Part shown: piece by piece, positions 8,921 through 18,800 of the stretch
Position numbering within the stretch: position 1 is the stretch's first letter
Layout: each line of letters starts with the position of its first letter
Assembly: GCF_019042215.1 (NCBI RefSeq)
Contig: NZ_JAHQCS010000174.1
Coordinates: forward strand, 1-62,091
Direction: 5' to 3'
Origin: Evansella tamaricis
GTDB lineage: Bacteria > Bacillota > Bacilli > Bacillales > Salisediminibacteriaceae
Length of the DNA stretch: 62,091 nucleotides
Position numbers and translations under genes: made by a program
Notes under the pieces: model-generated
Told to the model about the DNA's origin: nothing
What the model saw: the letters and a program-made list of their open reading frames with translations, nothing else
Databases searched by the model: none

Positions 8921-9014
8921 ATGTCGTATCTCTTCCTTAACGGAAGAATACAATACTAATTATCAAAATTTAAGGCCTTTTTTTTAAAGTGTCCTTGACA
9001 TAGGGACCACTTTA

Positions 9015-9377
9015 CTTAATGGTAGCCCCTTTTTATATGCTCCGTTTTCTAACTTGTGGAAGGTGTTGAAGTGCAATCATTTTGCTACTGCTTTTGAAAA
9101 ATTATCAAGTCAACCTACGTAAATCTGACCTAAAACGTCCCCTCATAATCTCAAGCAATATTCACCCTTCGAAAAAACTTCCTGTAATCGGCAATAATAT
9201 TATATTAAACAAATTTTCGGAATATATTAAATTTATAAATATACATTGAAGTTGTCTATTGAGTAGTAATATTAGATATTTTTTGCATAAAAATAAATAT
9301 TTTTGTTGTATAATTCATGGTGTTGCATTAATATATATTTTATTGAATAATTATTTATTTTTTCGGAGGCGAGTTCG
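9015..9377. other. Intergenic region upstream of the YjiH-type gene
   Basis: AT-rich, with no gene seen. A plausible promoter -10 (TATAAT, about 9308-9313) lies in the last 80 bases, upstream of the CGGAGGCG ribosome-binding site of the next gene. Confidence 0.4.
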
Positions 9378-10733
9378 TTGAATATCACAAATCATAAAAA
9401 CCTTACAATATGGAAGTTTTTAATTCCTTCACTCCTTGGAGTATTCTTGTTTTTAACACCACTACCAATGGAAGATGGATTTCGAATTCCTGTTGCCATT
9501 CTCTCTTATTGGTTGGGTGATCTTTTAGTTCATATTTTGCCTAAAGTGATGACGGTTCTTATTACCATTAGTTTCCTCGGAGTCTTTATTCAAAAAACAG
9601 TTAAACCTAAGATCCTAACGTCTAGCCCTTTTTTCATAAAGCTGTTTGATGTTAATGGATTCTGGTATGTTGTCAGGTTCATAGCTATGATTTTAGCAAT
9701 AATGACATATTTCCAACTTGGAACTGAGGCAGTTTATTCCGAAGATACGGGCGGATTGCTTCTAGGGGAAGGGGGATTGCTTACCACATTATTTACAGTA
9801 TTTGTATTTGCGGGGTTGTTTTTACCTTTACTCTTGAATTACGGCTTACTGGATTTCTTTGGTTCCCTTTTAACGAAAGTGATGCGCCCACTCTTCCGAT
9901 TGCCGGGACGTTCCTCCATTGATTCCTTAACATCATGGCTTGGGGACGGCACTCTTGGGGTAGTGTTGACAAACAAACAATACGAAGAAGGCTACTATTC
10001 TAAACGGGAAGCTGCTATTATTGGTACGACTTTTTCTGTTGTATCTATTACCTTTTCCCTCGTCGTCATTCAAGAGGTGAATCTTGAGCATATGTTCCTC
10101 CCTTTCTATGGAACAGTTTTATTTTCAGGATTTGTGGCTGCTGTCATTATGCCAAGAATTCCCCCTTTATCCAGAAAACCATTAACCTATGTTAACGGAC
10201 AGGAAGGCAATATTGACGAAACCATTCCAGCTGGTTTCACGGCTTTTAAGTGGGGTCTTCAAAGGGCAAAGGAACAAGCTGATAGAAACTCCAGCATTAA
10301 AGAATTCTTTCGATACGGTTCTAAAAATGTATTAGACCTTCTGCTCGGCGTTACACCTGTTGTCATGGCTTTCGGAACGATTGCTCTTATCATTGCTGAA
10401 AATACGAGTTTCTTTACATGGTTAGGTTATCCGTTTGTACCGGTTCTAGAATTGATGCAAGTGCCAGAAGCGGAGGCGGCAGCCGAAACGTTAGTCATTG
10501 GATTTGCTGATATGTTCCTTCCTGCCATTTTTGCAAGTGGAATTGAAAGTGAAATGACAAGATTTATTATTGCCTGTGTGTCTGTTACGCAGTTGATTTA
10601 TCTGTCTGAAGTGGGCGGAGTATTACTAGGATCAAAAATACCAATTAATTTTAAGGATCTTGTCATTATTTTCTTAGAACGTACAATTATCACCTTACCT
10701 ATTATCGTAATGATTGCCCATCTTATTTTTTAA
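9378..10733 (+). CDS. YjiH-type membrane protein with nucleoside-recognition (Gate) domains
   Basis: A polytopic membrane protein (451 aa, about ten hydrophobic segments) with the architecture of the YjiH family: two Gate repeats, the second starting near LLLGVTPVVMAFGTIALI, and family-typical motifs SWLGDGTLGVVLTNKQYEEGYY and ETLVIGFADMFLPAI. It probably transports a nucleoside-like or other small solute, but the substrate is not known for this family. The gene starts with TTG at 9378, eight bases after CGGAGG. It stands alone, between the IS element and a repeat-rich region. Confidence 0.85.
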   Translation: MNITNHKNLTIWKFLIPSLLGVFLFLTPLPMEDGFRIPVAILSYWLGDLLVHILPKVMTVLITISFLGVFIQKTVKPKILTSSPFFIKLFDVNGFWYVVRFIAMILAIMTYFQLGTEAVYSEDTGGLLLGEGGLLTTLFTVFVFAGLFLPLLLNYGLLDFFGSLLTKVMRPLFRLPGRSSIDSLTSWLGDGTLGVVLTNKQYEEGYYSKREAAIIGTTFSVVSITFSLVVIQEVNLEHMFLPFYGTVLFSGFVAAVIMPRIPPLSRKPLTYVNGQEGNIDETIPAGFTAFKWGLQRAKEQADRNSSIKEFFRYGSKNVLDLLLGVTPVVMAFGTIALIIAENTSFFTWLGYPFVPVLELMQVPEAEAAAETLVIGFADMFLPAIFASGIESEMTRFIIACVSVTQLIYLSEVGGVLLGSKIPINFKDLVIIFLERTIITLPIIVMIAHLIF

Positions 10734-11110
10734 TAAGAAAAGCAAAAGCGCCTAAGGTCACGAGCGTAGGGCAGTGGAGGAATGACAACAGAAGTCCGCT
10801 CTTTGACTTCGGTTGTCACTTCCGAAGTGCCCCGCAGCGATTAAGAAGCAACTGAAAAAGTTTAAAACCACTTTTTCAGTTCCTTTTATTTGTATGGCAA
10901 TGGCTACGCTCGTCGCTCGCATGATAGGAGAAAACCACTCCTATCAAGCTTTTTAAAGATTGCGACGGCTACGTTCATTGCTTAGGGACTGTAAAAGTGG
11001 AAAAGCACCACTTTTTCAGTTCCCATGCGAGTAGGCGATGGAGCTAGACAAATTGCCCGAAGGTGCAAAACTTATACATTCTTATCTTTCAAGAAAAGCG
11101 CAAGGGCCGT
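10734..11110 (+). repeat. Long composite intergenic repeat (AAGCGCAAGCGCC family)
   Basis: Begins AAGAAAAGCAAAAGCGCC, then ACGAGCGTAGGGCAGTGGAG and a GACAAC-AGAAGTCCGCTCTTTG stretch. Two hairpins formed by AACTGAAAAAGT / ACTTTTTCAGTT-type arms follow, then CCATGCGAGTAGGCGATGGAGCTAG and a second AAGAAAAGCGCAAG start near 11092. The copy at 49991 matches most of this. There is no coding potential. Confidence 0.8.
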
Positions 11111-11129
11111 TCTTTCTTCCATACAAGAA

Positions 11130-11174
11130 GTTCACAAAAAAGTCGGGGACCAGGTCCCTGACTTTTTTGTGAAC
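11130..11174. repeat. GGGACCAGGTCCC-type palindromic repeat, copy 1
   Basis: A nearly perfect 45-base palindrome: GTTCACAAAAAAGTC, a GGGGACCAGGTCCC core, then GACTTTTTTGTGAAC. It can act as a bidirectional hairpin. The same core recurs at about 13633, 14085, 25781 and 27426. Confidence 0.85.
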
Positions 11175-11205
11175 TTTATAAATTAATCCTCTTCTATCAA
11201 CCTAT

Positions 11206-11490
11206 TTACCTGCGCCACACCAAATCCCACATTGCTCTTCTATGCCCTGGATGTGCCGGGTCCACACCACATTTCATTAGCCAATTAGCCGCATAGTCCC
11301 TAGTTTCCGGCGTAACTCTCACCTCACAACATTCCGCCAACCGGTCAACTAATCCGTATGCTCCTGCAGGAGTTCTCAAATCACGAACACTACAACATCT
11401 TAGAACATGATAAACTCGTTGGGCACATGCAGGATTAGCAATTCTCGAACGAAACATACTCATTAAATGGGGGTCAACATGCCATCCCAT
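11206..11490 (-). CDS. Small Cys/Trp-containing protein, possible sporulation gene
   Basis: 94 residues, basic and rich in Arg, Cys and His, with no membrane segment. I do not recognise a named family with confidence. The central pattern (TPAGAYGLVDRLAECCEVRV followed by TPETRDYAANWLM) faintly recalls the helical repeat of the SpoVIF family, but this is only a resemblance. The start at ATG 11490 is chosen because AAGGAGG lies eight bases upstream; the ATG at 11499 is too close. A CATAAACTA box preceded by AC at 16 bases lies just upstream and fits a mother-cell sigma-K promoter, which supports a sporulation role. Confidence 0.6.
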   Translation of the reverse strand: MGWHVDPHLMSMFRSRIANPACAQRVYHVLRCCSVRDLRTPAGAYGLVDRLAECCEVRVTPETRDYAANWLMKCGVDPAHPGHRRAMWDLVWRR

Positions 11491-11511
11491 ACCATCCACC
11501 TCCTTGTTCCC

Positions 11512-11538
11512 TAGTTTATGTTACCATCCTCTATTAGT
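11512..11538 (-). promoter_or_regulatory. Sigma-K-like promoter for the 94-residue protein
   Basis: On the minus strand the -10 is CATAAACTA (11520 to 11512), matching CATAnnnTA exactly. A -35 AC dinucleotide (11538-11537) lies 16 bases upstream. The expected start point near 11506 sits directly at the ribosome-binding site, leaving a very short leader. The -35 element of sigma-K is too short to be strong evidence alone. Confidence 0.45.
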
Positions 11539-11662
11539 AACGGCGGATCTCCCGATAGTCTTTTATTTTAGGGAGAAAACTAGTTTCCAATGGGAAAATG
11601 CTGGATACTCACGTAATTAGTTGTGGCAGAACGAAAAATAGTACTCCAAGTAGCCACGTGTG

Positions 11663-13510
11663 TTAACTAACTTTATCCGTTCTCCATCTATATTTATTCA
11701 AGTAATGAGTTAAGGCAATTAACGGCCAGATATGGTTATAGCTGTGATAACGAAGATAGAAATTCCCGGGAAGTCCTGCCCCTGTGGGATAAAGCCAATT
11801 TCCCTTTTCATCTAATAGAAACCTTACACCACCGATTAATTCAACGGATGGTTTTTCCAGTACTGAAACCAATGTATCTACTGCCCATGCGGTTTGAGAC
11901 GGAGTACTATCCTCAAGGGGAACGAAAGTATCTCTCACATCACTTTGGCATGATTCCCCCCATCCACCATCATGATTCTGTTTGGAAATAAGCCACCTTA
12001 CAGCGTTCTGAATAACTGGATCATCCTTTGGTACTCCCACAGCCATTAAACCAGTAACCGCAGCCCAAGTCCCGTAGAGATAACAAACTCCCCATCTCCC
12101 ATACCATGAACCGTCCTCCCGCTGTGCCCCCTTTAGAAACTTCACGGCAGCATCCACTTGAGGGTTTCCAACTTTTTTTGCCCCATAATTGCCTAAGAAT
12201 TCTAATACTCTTCCCGTCAAATCAGGAGTGGATGGATCAATGGCAGTATCTTTCATATTTTCTATGGGAAGCTTTGTAATTAGTGATTTCCCCTTGTTTT
12301 TTTCAAAAGAACTCCATCCCCCATCAGCGTTTTGCATTTCCAATATCCACCGGACTCCTTTATGCCAACAATCATAAGCTTCTTTATTCTGCATCAGAAA
12401 AGGAGATAGGGAGCGTAGTGCTACTTGTGTGTCATCCACATCAGGATTATCGGAATTATTCTCAGAAAACCCCCATGAAATCGTCCCCTTCTCACAAAGA
12501 ACTTTATGGTTTATGAGGAACTGACAACCCTTCCTCACTGGAAATTCCGTACCTTCCCCAACCGCTTGGATAGCAGATGTTACGAGAGCTGTATCCCAAA
12601 TCGTGGATCGGGCATTTTGAATATGGAATTCACTATCCACGAAAGTACCTAACCCTTTGAGTCCTTGTATGGCTCCAGTAATGATGGCTGAGCTTCTACT
12701 GTATCCAAGGGCTAAGAGACAATATATCATATAGTACGTAGCTGTGGCATAACTCCCGAGCGTTCCATCTGTTTCAATCTGACTTACTACATAACGTTCA
12801 GCCCGTTTTAGCCACTTTCTGTTTAAATGCTTTGGGAAAAAGATGGTTTTGAGGCGTTGTAAGAACGTTGGTTTTCCTGTTCGCTGCCGCTCTAGTCTCT
12901 TTCGTTTATTTGCGTCATTAATAAGATGATCCAAGTTCGGTGTCCATTTGGTCCGTACTGAAAATCGTTTATTTGCTGTAATTAAAATGGGTGCAAAGTG
13001 TGTTTTCACATAACTCGTCATATCATCAAATCGGACTGGAGAAATTGTTGGCATGGATAGTAAAGATAAGGGAATGGGAAAAACGGTTGGCCATGGATAT
13101 AGATCGTTTAATGCCAGCAAAAATTTAGTAGAGACATGGGCTTCCGGGAGCCCCCCGCGCTCACAGATAAACGTTTCCGTTTTTCTCCTTTCCGTTTCAT
13201 CTAGTATAGGCTTTCCTGAAAACAAAAGGGCCGTATATGCTTCAATGGTAGCAGATAGATTCCCTTCCTTCTCATCGGGATATAATTTCCATGCCCCGTT
13301 TTGCTCCCTTGTTTTTAGAATTCTACTCGTCAATTGTTCTATTAAATGGTTATCTTCTATTCCTAATACCCTTAATACTATAATCATGTGCGCATCTGTT
13401 ATGGGCCCATTTTCACACGGGAACCTCCAAGCCCCATCAGGACACTGTTTTCTTTTCAGATATTGAACTTTATTTTGTTGATATGCTTGTATCTCTGTTG
13501 CAAACCCCAT
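11663..13510 (-). CDS. sqhC: Squalene-hopene/sporulenol-type terpene cyclase
   Basis: A class II triterpene cyclase, probably forming hopanoid- or sporulenol-like lipids at the membrane face. 615 aa is the family length. The catalytic acid motif DVDD lies at residues 357-360 (NPDVDDTQVAL), and QW-type repeats are visible (QNADGGWSSF, QREDGSWYGRWG, KQNHDGGWGESC). Sporulenol synthase of spore formers (tetraprenyl-curcumene cyclase) and true squalene-hopene cyclase share these motifs, so the substrate is not settled. The host appears to be a spore former, which favours the SqhC type. ATG 13510 follows GGGAGGAGG. It stands alone, flanked by palindromic repeats. Confidence 0.88.
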   Translation of the reverse strand: MGFATEIQAYQQNKVQYLKRKQCPDGAWRFPCENGPITDAHMIIVLRVLGIEDNHLIEQLTSRILKTREQNGAWKLYPDEKEGNLSATIEAYTALLFSGKPILDETERRKTETFICERGGLPEAHVSTKFLLALNDLYPWPTVFPIPLSLLSMPTISPVRFDDMTSYVKTHFAPILITANKRFSVRTKWTPNLDHLINDANKRKRLERQRTGKPTFLQRLKTIFFPKHLNRKWLKRAERYVVSQIETDGTLGSYATATYYMIYCLLALGYSRSSAIITGAIQGLKGLGTFVDSEFHIQNARSTIWDTALVTSAIQAVGEGTEFPVRKGCQFLINHKVLCEKGTISWGFSENNSDNPDVDDTQVALRSLSPFLMQNKEAYDCWHKGVRWILEMQNADGGWSSFEKNKGKSLITKLPIENMKDTAIDPSTPDLTGRVLEFLGNYGAKKVGNPQVDAAVKFLKGAQREDGSWYGRWGVCYLYGTWAAVTGLMAVGVPKDDPVIQNAVRWLISKQNHDGGWGESCQSDVRDTFVPLEDSTPSQTAWAVDTLVSVLEKPSVELIGGVRFLLDEKGNWLYPTGAGLPGNFYLRYHSYNHIWPLIALTHYLNKYRWRTDKVS

Positions 13511-13632
13511 CGTCCTCCTCCCTTTCTTTCCTTCACGTTCTTTAAGGGATCCTATATCATATATACCTATGAATGAAGGAATGGAAAGGACAGATACAAC
13601 CGTCCAGAAAACAAGAATAAAGTTTTATAATA

Positions 13633-13680
13633 GTCAGGGACCATGTCCCGCACTCTTTTGTGCGGGACATGGTCCCTGAC
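13633..13680. repeat. GGGACCATGTCCC palindromic repeat, copy 2
   Basis: A perfect inverted repeat, GTCAGGGACCATGTCCCGCA with its complement around a short CTCTTT loop (48 bases). It is followed by TATTCTGTGAAC, the same tail seen in other copies. It lies between the small membrane protein gene and the cyclase gene. Confidence 0.85.
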
Positions 13681-13744
13681 TATTCTGTGAACAATAATTA
13701 TAAAAAGATTCCAGTATATTATTTGATGGTTTATTGAAATTTAT

Positions 13745-14029
13745 CTAGAACCAAAAAATAAAAAAGCCTAACAAGATAGCAATGAACGTACCTAAAACAA
13801 ACAACTTCTTGATGGATAGTTCCTCTTTTTTATCCTTGGCAGTCCTTTGAATATATCTCTTGCTTAATACCATTGCACCGATGGAAATCCCCATAAATAC
13901 AAACGGTGTTATAAACAGTACATTTGGGTTGTCCACTAAAACTGCTATTAGGAGAATGAGGTTTATCCCAAGGTAAAAAAGGAAAAACAATGCGATGACA
14001 TAAATGACTACTGCTAATTTAGGATTCAT
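13745..14029 (-). CDS. Small membrane protein, function unknown
   Basis: 94 residues with three hydrophobic segments (near residues 5-30, 35-55 and 75-93) separated by a basic cytoplasmic-type loop (SKRYIQRTAKDKKEELSIKK). AAAAGGAGG lies seven bases before the ATG at 14029, a strong translation signal. I do not recognise a family. It sits between two copies of the palindromic repeat and is likely expressed on its own. Confidence 0.65.
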   Translation of the reverse strand: MNPKLAVVIYVIALFFLFYLGINLILLIAVLVDNPNVLFITPFVFMGISIGAMVLSKRYIQRTAKDKKEELSIKKLFVLGTFIAILLGFFIFWF

Positions 14030-14084
14030 AAGAACCTCCTTTTAATCACTCCTCCTATTCTACCATAATATTTACACGAATTTA

Positions 14085-14146
14085 CACGGGCCTGGTCCCG
14101 CACAATTTTGTGTATGTTCACAGAATTGTCGGGGACCAGGCCCGTG
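14085..14146. repeat. GGACCAGG palindromic repeat, copy 3
   Basis: A 62-base inverted repeat: CACGGGCCTGGTCCCGCACA on the left pairs with the GTCGGGGACCAGGCCCGTG right arm, with internal CACAATTTTGTG and GTTCACAGAATTG stretches. It lies directly after the stop of the SDR gene and may serve as the end of the long minus-strand operon. Confidence 0.85.
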
Positions 14147-14156
14147 GCAATTTAGT

Positions 14157-14897
14157 TTATATTGTCAGTCCGCCATTTACTTCTAGTACTGTTCCGTTAA
14201 TATAGGAAGCATCTTCTGAGGATAAAAATACATAAGCTTTGCCTATATCTTCTGGTTCGCCTAACCTGCGTAACGCCACTTTTTCTTTCAGCTGATCAAT
14301 GATTTTTTCAGGCATGTTTGCGACCATTGCCGTATTAATAAACCCGGGAGCTACCGCATTTACCCGTATTCCTTTTGGTCCCAATTCCTTTGCCCATGTT
14401 TTTGTCATTCCGATCACCGCCGATTTTGTGGCAGCATAGTTGGTCTGACCAATATTTCCGTGTACTCCCACTACGGAAGATGTGTTAATTATAATCCCGT
14501 GCCCCTGTTCTAGCATCGCTGGAAGAACGGCCTTCCCACAATAAAATACTCCATTTAAGTTCACATTCATTACTTGATGCCACTGTTCTTCCGTCATTTT
14601 CCTAAACATGGCATCCCTCGTAATACCTGCATTGTTCACAAGTACATCTATTCTTCCAAAATGTCGTAAAACATTTTCTACCATTGCATTGACACTTTCT
14701 GAATTGCTCACATCCACTTGAACAAATAGATGCCCTTTTGTTCCTTCCGCCACGTGTAAGGAATCAACTGTCTTTTGTCCCACATCTTCAACATAATCCG
14801 CCACAACAACAGAATCTCCCTGTTCCGCAAAAAGTCGAGCGGCTGCCGACCCGATACCCCCAGCAGCACCTGTAATCACTACTACTTTATTAGCCAC
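14157..14897 (-). CDS. SDR-family 3-oxoacyl reductase (FabG/PhaB type)
   Basis: An NAD(P)H-dependent short-chain reductase, probably acting on a 3-ketoacyl-CoA or -ACP. 246 aa is typical of FabG. The cofactor site TGAAGGIGSA lies near residue 9, NNAG is present, and the catalytic Ser-Tyr-Lys is seen as NTSSVVG and NYAATKSA. The start is GTG at 14897, with GAGGGTGAG upstream. It is the last gene of the long minus-strand operon that also encodes an acyl-CoA ligase, a KAS III-like enzyme and a hydrolase, so reduction or oxidation of a CoA-bound 3-keto or 3-hydroxy intermediate is the likely job rather than general fatty-acid synthesis. Confidence 0.88.
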   Translation of the reverse strand: MANKVVVITGAAGGIGSAAARLFAEQGDSVVVADYVEDVGQKTVDSLHVAEGTKGHLFVQVDVSNSESVNAMVENVLRHFGRIDVLVNNAGITRDAMFRKMTEEQWHQVMNVNLNGVFYCGKAVLPAMLEQGHGIIINTSSVVGVHGNIGQTNYAATKSAVIGMTKTWAKELGPKGIRVNAVAPGFINTAMVANMPEKIIDQLKEKVALRRLGEPEDIGKAYVFLSSEDASYINGTVLEVNGGLTI

Positions 14898-14962
14898 TTC
14901 ACACTCACCCTCTCCACATTCACTTCTATCCTATAATAAGAAATTTTCACCTTCCAATCTTA

Positions 14963-15865
14963 CTAACTGTGTTTTTCCACAAATAAAGTTACCACTTCTA
15001 TTAATTGATCCAGGTCATCCACAAGGGGAGAATGTCCACAGCCTTTGAGTAAATGATAGGATGCCCTTCCCCCAAAGTCTTCTCGTATTTCACTCGTCAT
15101 CGCTGGAAAAACAAGTTTGTCCTGTTCCCCTTCTAATATAAGGACCGGTGCTGTGATCGTTTCCACTTCTCCCGTACCTCCGTTCTGAAGACTAATATTG
15201 AATCTATCATTAATATAATAAATATCCACAAGGTTCCTCTGTTTACACATTTCATTCAGATAGACATCGTATCTTGTTTCTTCCGGTTCCTTATTCGTAT
15301 AAACCACCTGCTTCCAGATTCCCTTCAGCATATCCCAATCCTTTTCCCGATAAGCTTTTTCAATGGGTATCGTTCTCCAACTATCTTGTTTTAACTCCTC
15401 CCTTGTTTCTATCCGTTTAATTGGCTGTCCTTTCTCATCCAACAAAAAAAATGGATATCCCCTTGTGGATAAAGAACAAAGGAGTGTCAGTGATTCAATT
15501 TTTTCCGGATACTTTACTGCGAGATTCATCCCCACTCCTCCACCTGTGGACCAGGCAACCACATGAGCAGATTGCAACTCTATTTTTTCATAAAACTCTG
15601 CGAAATCATCGGCCAAATCGTCAAATGAGTTGATGGGATTTATATACGATGATTCCCCAAACCCTCGAACATCAGGTGCAATAAGATGATACTTCTCATC
15701 CATCTCTTCAAAAACAAGATCCCAATGCTGTGAAGATGTCATGTTTCCGTGAATCAGTAGAATTGGTTTTGTATCTACCCTTTCCGATCCCTTCCCTGGA
15801 CGTTCTCGATAGGCGATCGTTTCGCCGTTTGATAACTTTACTTTTTTAAGCTCCACTCCTATCAC
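14963..15865 (-). CDS. Alpha/beta hydrolase
   Basis: A 300-residue alpha/beta-hydrolase with an oxyanion HGNMTSSQHW motif near residue 39, the nucleophile Ser in VVAWSTGGG, the acid Asp in LEGEQDKLVF and the base His in LKGCGHSPL. It could cleave an ester, lactone, thioester or beta-diketone. The start is GTG at 15865, overlapping the end of the regulator gene by 20 bases, with GGAGAGGAG upstream, which points to coupled translation. Its place in the operon, between the regulator and the reductase, suggests it releases the pathway substrate or product. Confidence 0.85.
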   Translation of the reverse strand: MIGVELKKVKLSNGETIAYRERPGKGSERVDTKPILLIHGNMTSSQHWDLVFEEMDEKYHLIAPDVRGFGESSYINPINSFDDLADDFAEFYEKIELQSAHVVAWSTGGGVGMNLAVKYPEKIESLTLLCSLSTRGYPFFLLDEKGQPIKRIETREELKQDSWRTIPIEKAYREKDWDMLKGIWKQVVYTNKEPEETRYDVYLNEMCKQRNLVDIYYINDRFNISLQNGGTGEVETITAPVLILEGEQDKLVFPAMTSEIREDFGGRASYHLLKGCGHSPLVDDLDQLIEVVTLFVEKHS

Positions 15866-18800
15866 TTACATCACTCCTCTCCACTCCTAGTTGTTCAAAT
15901 AATTGTTCTGTCTTTTCCATTGGCGGTACACCGAGTTCTTCCATTAAAACCTCTCGGCATTTATTATAATAATAAAAGACCATTTTCCGGTTTTGTTTAC
16001 GGTGGTACGCCGTCATCAAGATACGATAAGCCTCTTCCCAACATCGGTCCTTTTCAAGAATTCTCTCCGCTGCTTCAATACACAAATCCCACATTTCATT
16101 TAACATATACAACTCTGAAAGCCGTTCTGCCCCTCGTAAATACAGAACTTGTAAGCGCTCTCTTTCTTCTGTACACCAATCCTCATGCATTCTTTCCGGT
16201 AAGTAATCCCCTTCATAAAGATCGAGGGATTGTTTTAACAAATGCACGGCTTCTCCATTGTCCTTCGTTTCCATTCCTTTTGTTATTCCATGCTCGAATT
16301 CTGCAGCATCCAAATCAAATGGAGACGCGAGATTCAGCCCATAAGCCCTCTCATGGCGTTGGATAAAAAATGGTGTGGATCTGGCTTTCCTATCTGGCTC
16401 TAGTACTTTATTCAATGTATTTAAAGCTACCTTGAAATCCCGTCCTGCCACCTCTTCATCCTGTCCTCCCCATAGAAGCTCAAAAATCTCTTCCTTTTGG
16501 AGTAAATGTTTCCTCTTCGTAATAAATAACTGCAGCAGTTCCTTTGCTTTTCCCCTTTTCCAATCTCGCTCCAAAATCTCTTCCTCTCCACGAAACACTT
16601 TGAATTCCCGAAATGTCTGGATTCGGAGAGTAAACCCCGGGTGGTTCGTCCGTCCCTCCTCCATGCCTAACTGGAGCATCAAGTGATGTAAAAACGGGTG
16701 ATCCTTCTTCCGTTGATGATAAGCTTCTAACAACATGGGAGAAAGTTGTTGGACATCCACCGGGCCAAATAATGTTGGCTTCTTGAGTAAATCATGGTAC
16801 CCTTCCTTTTCCATGAGCTGAAGAAAATGCCGGACATAAATATAAAATCTTTTTTCTTCTCCCATCCGATAAGTAATAAAAGACTGCCATAAAGTCGTTA
16901 CCGTTAAACCATAACTATCACCGCACAACAGGAATTGATCATGACACCTTTCAAACTCTTGAAGCGCCTTTCCGTCATTATGGGAATAACAATAGGCAAT
17001 GCCTTTACAAAGTCTAAGCCAGGAAGATAACCATCGATCGTCCACTTTATCCGTTTCCTTTAAACCAAGATCCGCAAACTTAATCGCAGCTTCTAATTCC
17101 CGTCTTTTCCCGTAAAGTAAACTTAACCCCATATAAGGCTCTGCTTTCCCTCTGGAGATGTTCATCTCTTCCATCATTTTCAGGGATGTCTGATAACAAG
17201 TGGATGCTAAGCGCTGTTCATACTTATCCTGAAGTTGAATAGCATGCCCCATTCGCATCCAACCACAAGCTTCCACAAAAGGAGCCTTCGCTTGTACTCC
17301 TTGCATAATCGCAGCAGATGCTGCATCCTTTGCTTCCGTCCCCCTTCCGATTAAGGAATAAACATAAGAAAGGAGTAAATCCGTTTCCCGGTGAGATTTA
17401 GGAGGTCCGAGGACCGTTTGACCAGGAACACTCTCCATCCCTTTTTGCCTCTTTCTCCGTTCCAGTCTCCGGACCATTTCCGATAATCTCCCAGTACGCA
17501 AATGGAGTCTCGCTTCCAGATCATCTTCGATTTCTTCCGGTTCCAAGGCCCGACTTTTTTCAAACCAGCGCTTTGCCTCCACGGCATCACCTAAATTAAT
17601 TGTATTTTCTGACATGAGTACGTATAAATGACGTAACTGTTTTTGAAGCTCCTCTTTCAAAACAGCCCCATGGTTTTCTTTTTCCACCCGTTCTAATAGT
17701 TCAATGGCTTTTTTCAGCAAATCTTGAGCATGTCTAGGTTGTATCGTATCTAAATAAACACTTGCAGCTCCTTCCAATGCCTTGCTTTCACAAATGGGAT
17801 CTCCCCTTTCCTCCCCAATTTCCCTTGCACGATCATAATGGGTAATCGCCGCTTCATACCTCGACCGGTATCGTTCGAAATCCCCTTGAACAACCCATAA
17901 GTACGGATACCTATCCTTCGCACGAACTGGAATTTTTCCTAAGCATATTTCTAAACGCTGAAATTTCCCCTGTCTGATCATTTCCTTTCCGTTCTCATGT
18001 AAGAAAACAGCCAGTTTTTCTATAGTCTCACATTGCTCTGCATGATAGAGAGCCTGATCGAGCATTCCGCGCTTCTCATAGTGACTGACTGCCCGTTCAT
18101 GGAGGGATTCCAAAATATCCGGCTCCCATTTTTTTAACCGACTTTGTAAAAAATCACGAAATAAGGCATGGTAACGATACGCCTCTTTTTTCTCCGTCGT
18201 ATGTAAAAATAAATGCTTTTTCATTAAATGGGTGATATGCTTTTCACAACTTGGCTCATGTAATACTTCCTGACAACCCCAAACCGTAAAAGACTGAAAT
18301 ATGGATGACTTTAACAGGAACTCATAGACATCCTTAGGTTGTTTATTTAAGACATCCAACGCTAAGTATTCAAATAATTCCTCCATGGAAGTGGCCTGAT
18401 CCTGGAAGATTTCCTCTAATGTGCTGTCTTCCTGGAGCCTCTGCCACACCATCTGAATAGCCATTATCCATCCTTCCGTTTGGAGAAAAAGAAACCTTGC
18501 ATCTTCTTCCGTGATAGCCATTTCATAGTGATCTTCAAAAAGAATTTGAATTTCCTCTTCTTTGAAGCAAAGATCCCGTTCATTCACTTCCACTAATTGA
18601 CCTTTTACACGCCAAGTGGCAAGGAAGTCCCATTCCAATTTCGATCGACTGATTAATATGACGTGGAGCCGCTGTGGGAGGTGCATCAAGAACCATTTCA
18701 TGAATTGACTGATTTCTTCATTTTCAGAAACAAGTTGAAAGTCATCAATAATTAACAGCCAATCCTTATCTAGGCCTACACAGGCATTAATGAAATGGGA

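Larger units (their letters stand above)
6991..9014 (+). mobile_element. IS3-type insertion sequence, about 2.0 kb, with a long right-hand region
   Basis: The left end TAAAATGGACCCTAT (from 6991) matches the inverted right end, which reads TAAAGTGGTCCCTAT on the minus strand (ending at 9014). Similarity continues inward for about 40 bases through a T-A-rich tract to GGC. Both ends are flanked by CTT (6988-6990 and 9015-9017), consistent with a 3-bp target duplication. The element carries orfA and orfB, then 560 bases holding an antisense ORF and a hairpin before the right end, which is unusually long for an IS3 member. If ends must start with TG, the termini would be 6996 and 9009. Confidence 0.7.

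Noticed and set aside
13053-13466. 137-codon plus-strand ORF inside the cyclase gene
   Set aside because: Antisense shadow of the sqhC coding frame, without an independent ribosome-binding site or domain.
16375-16686. Plus-strand ORFs inside the large regulator
   Set aside because: Antisense shadows in a gene with clear domain structure.
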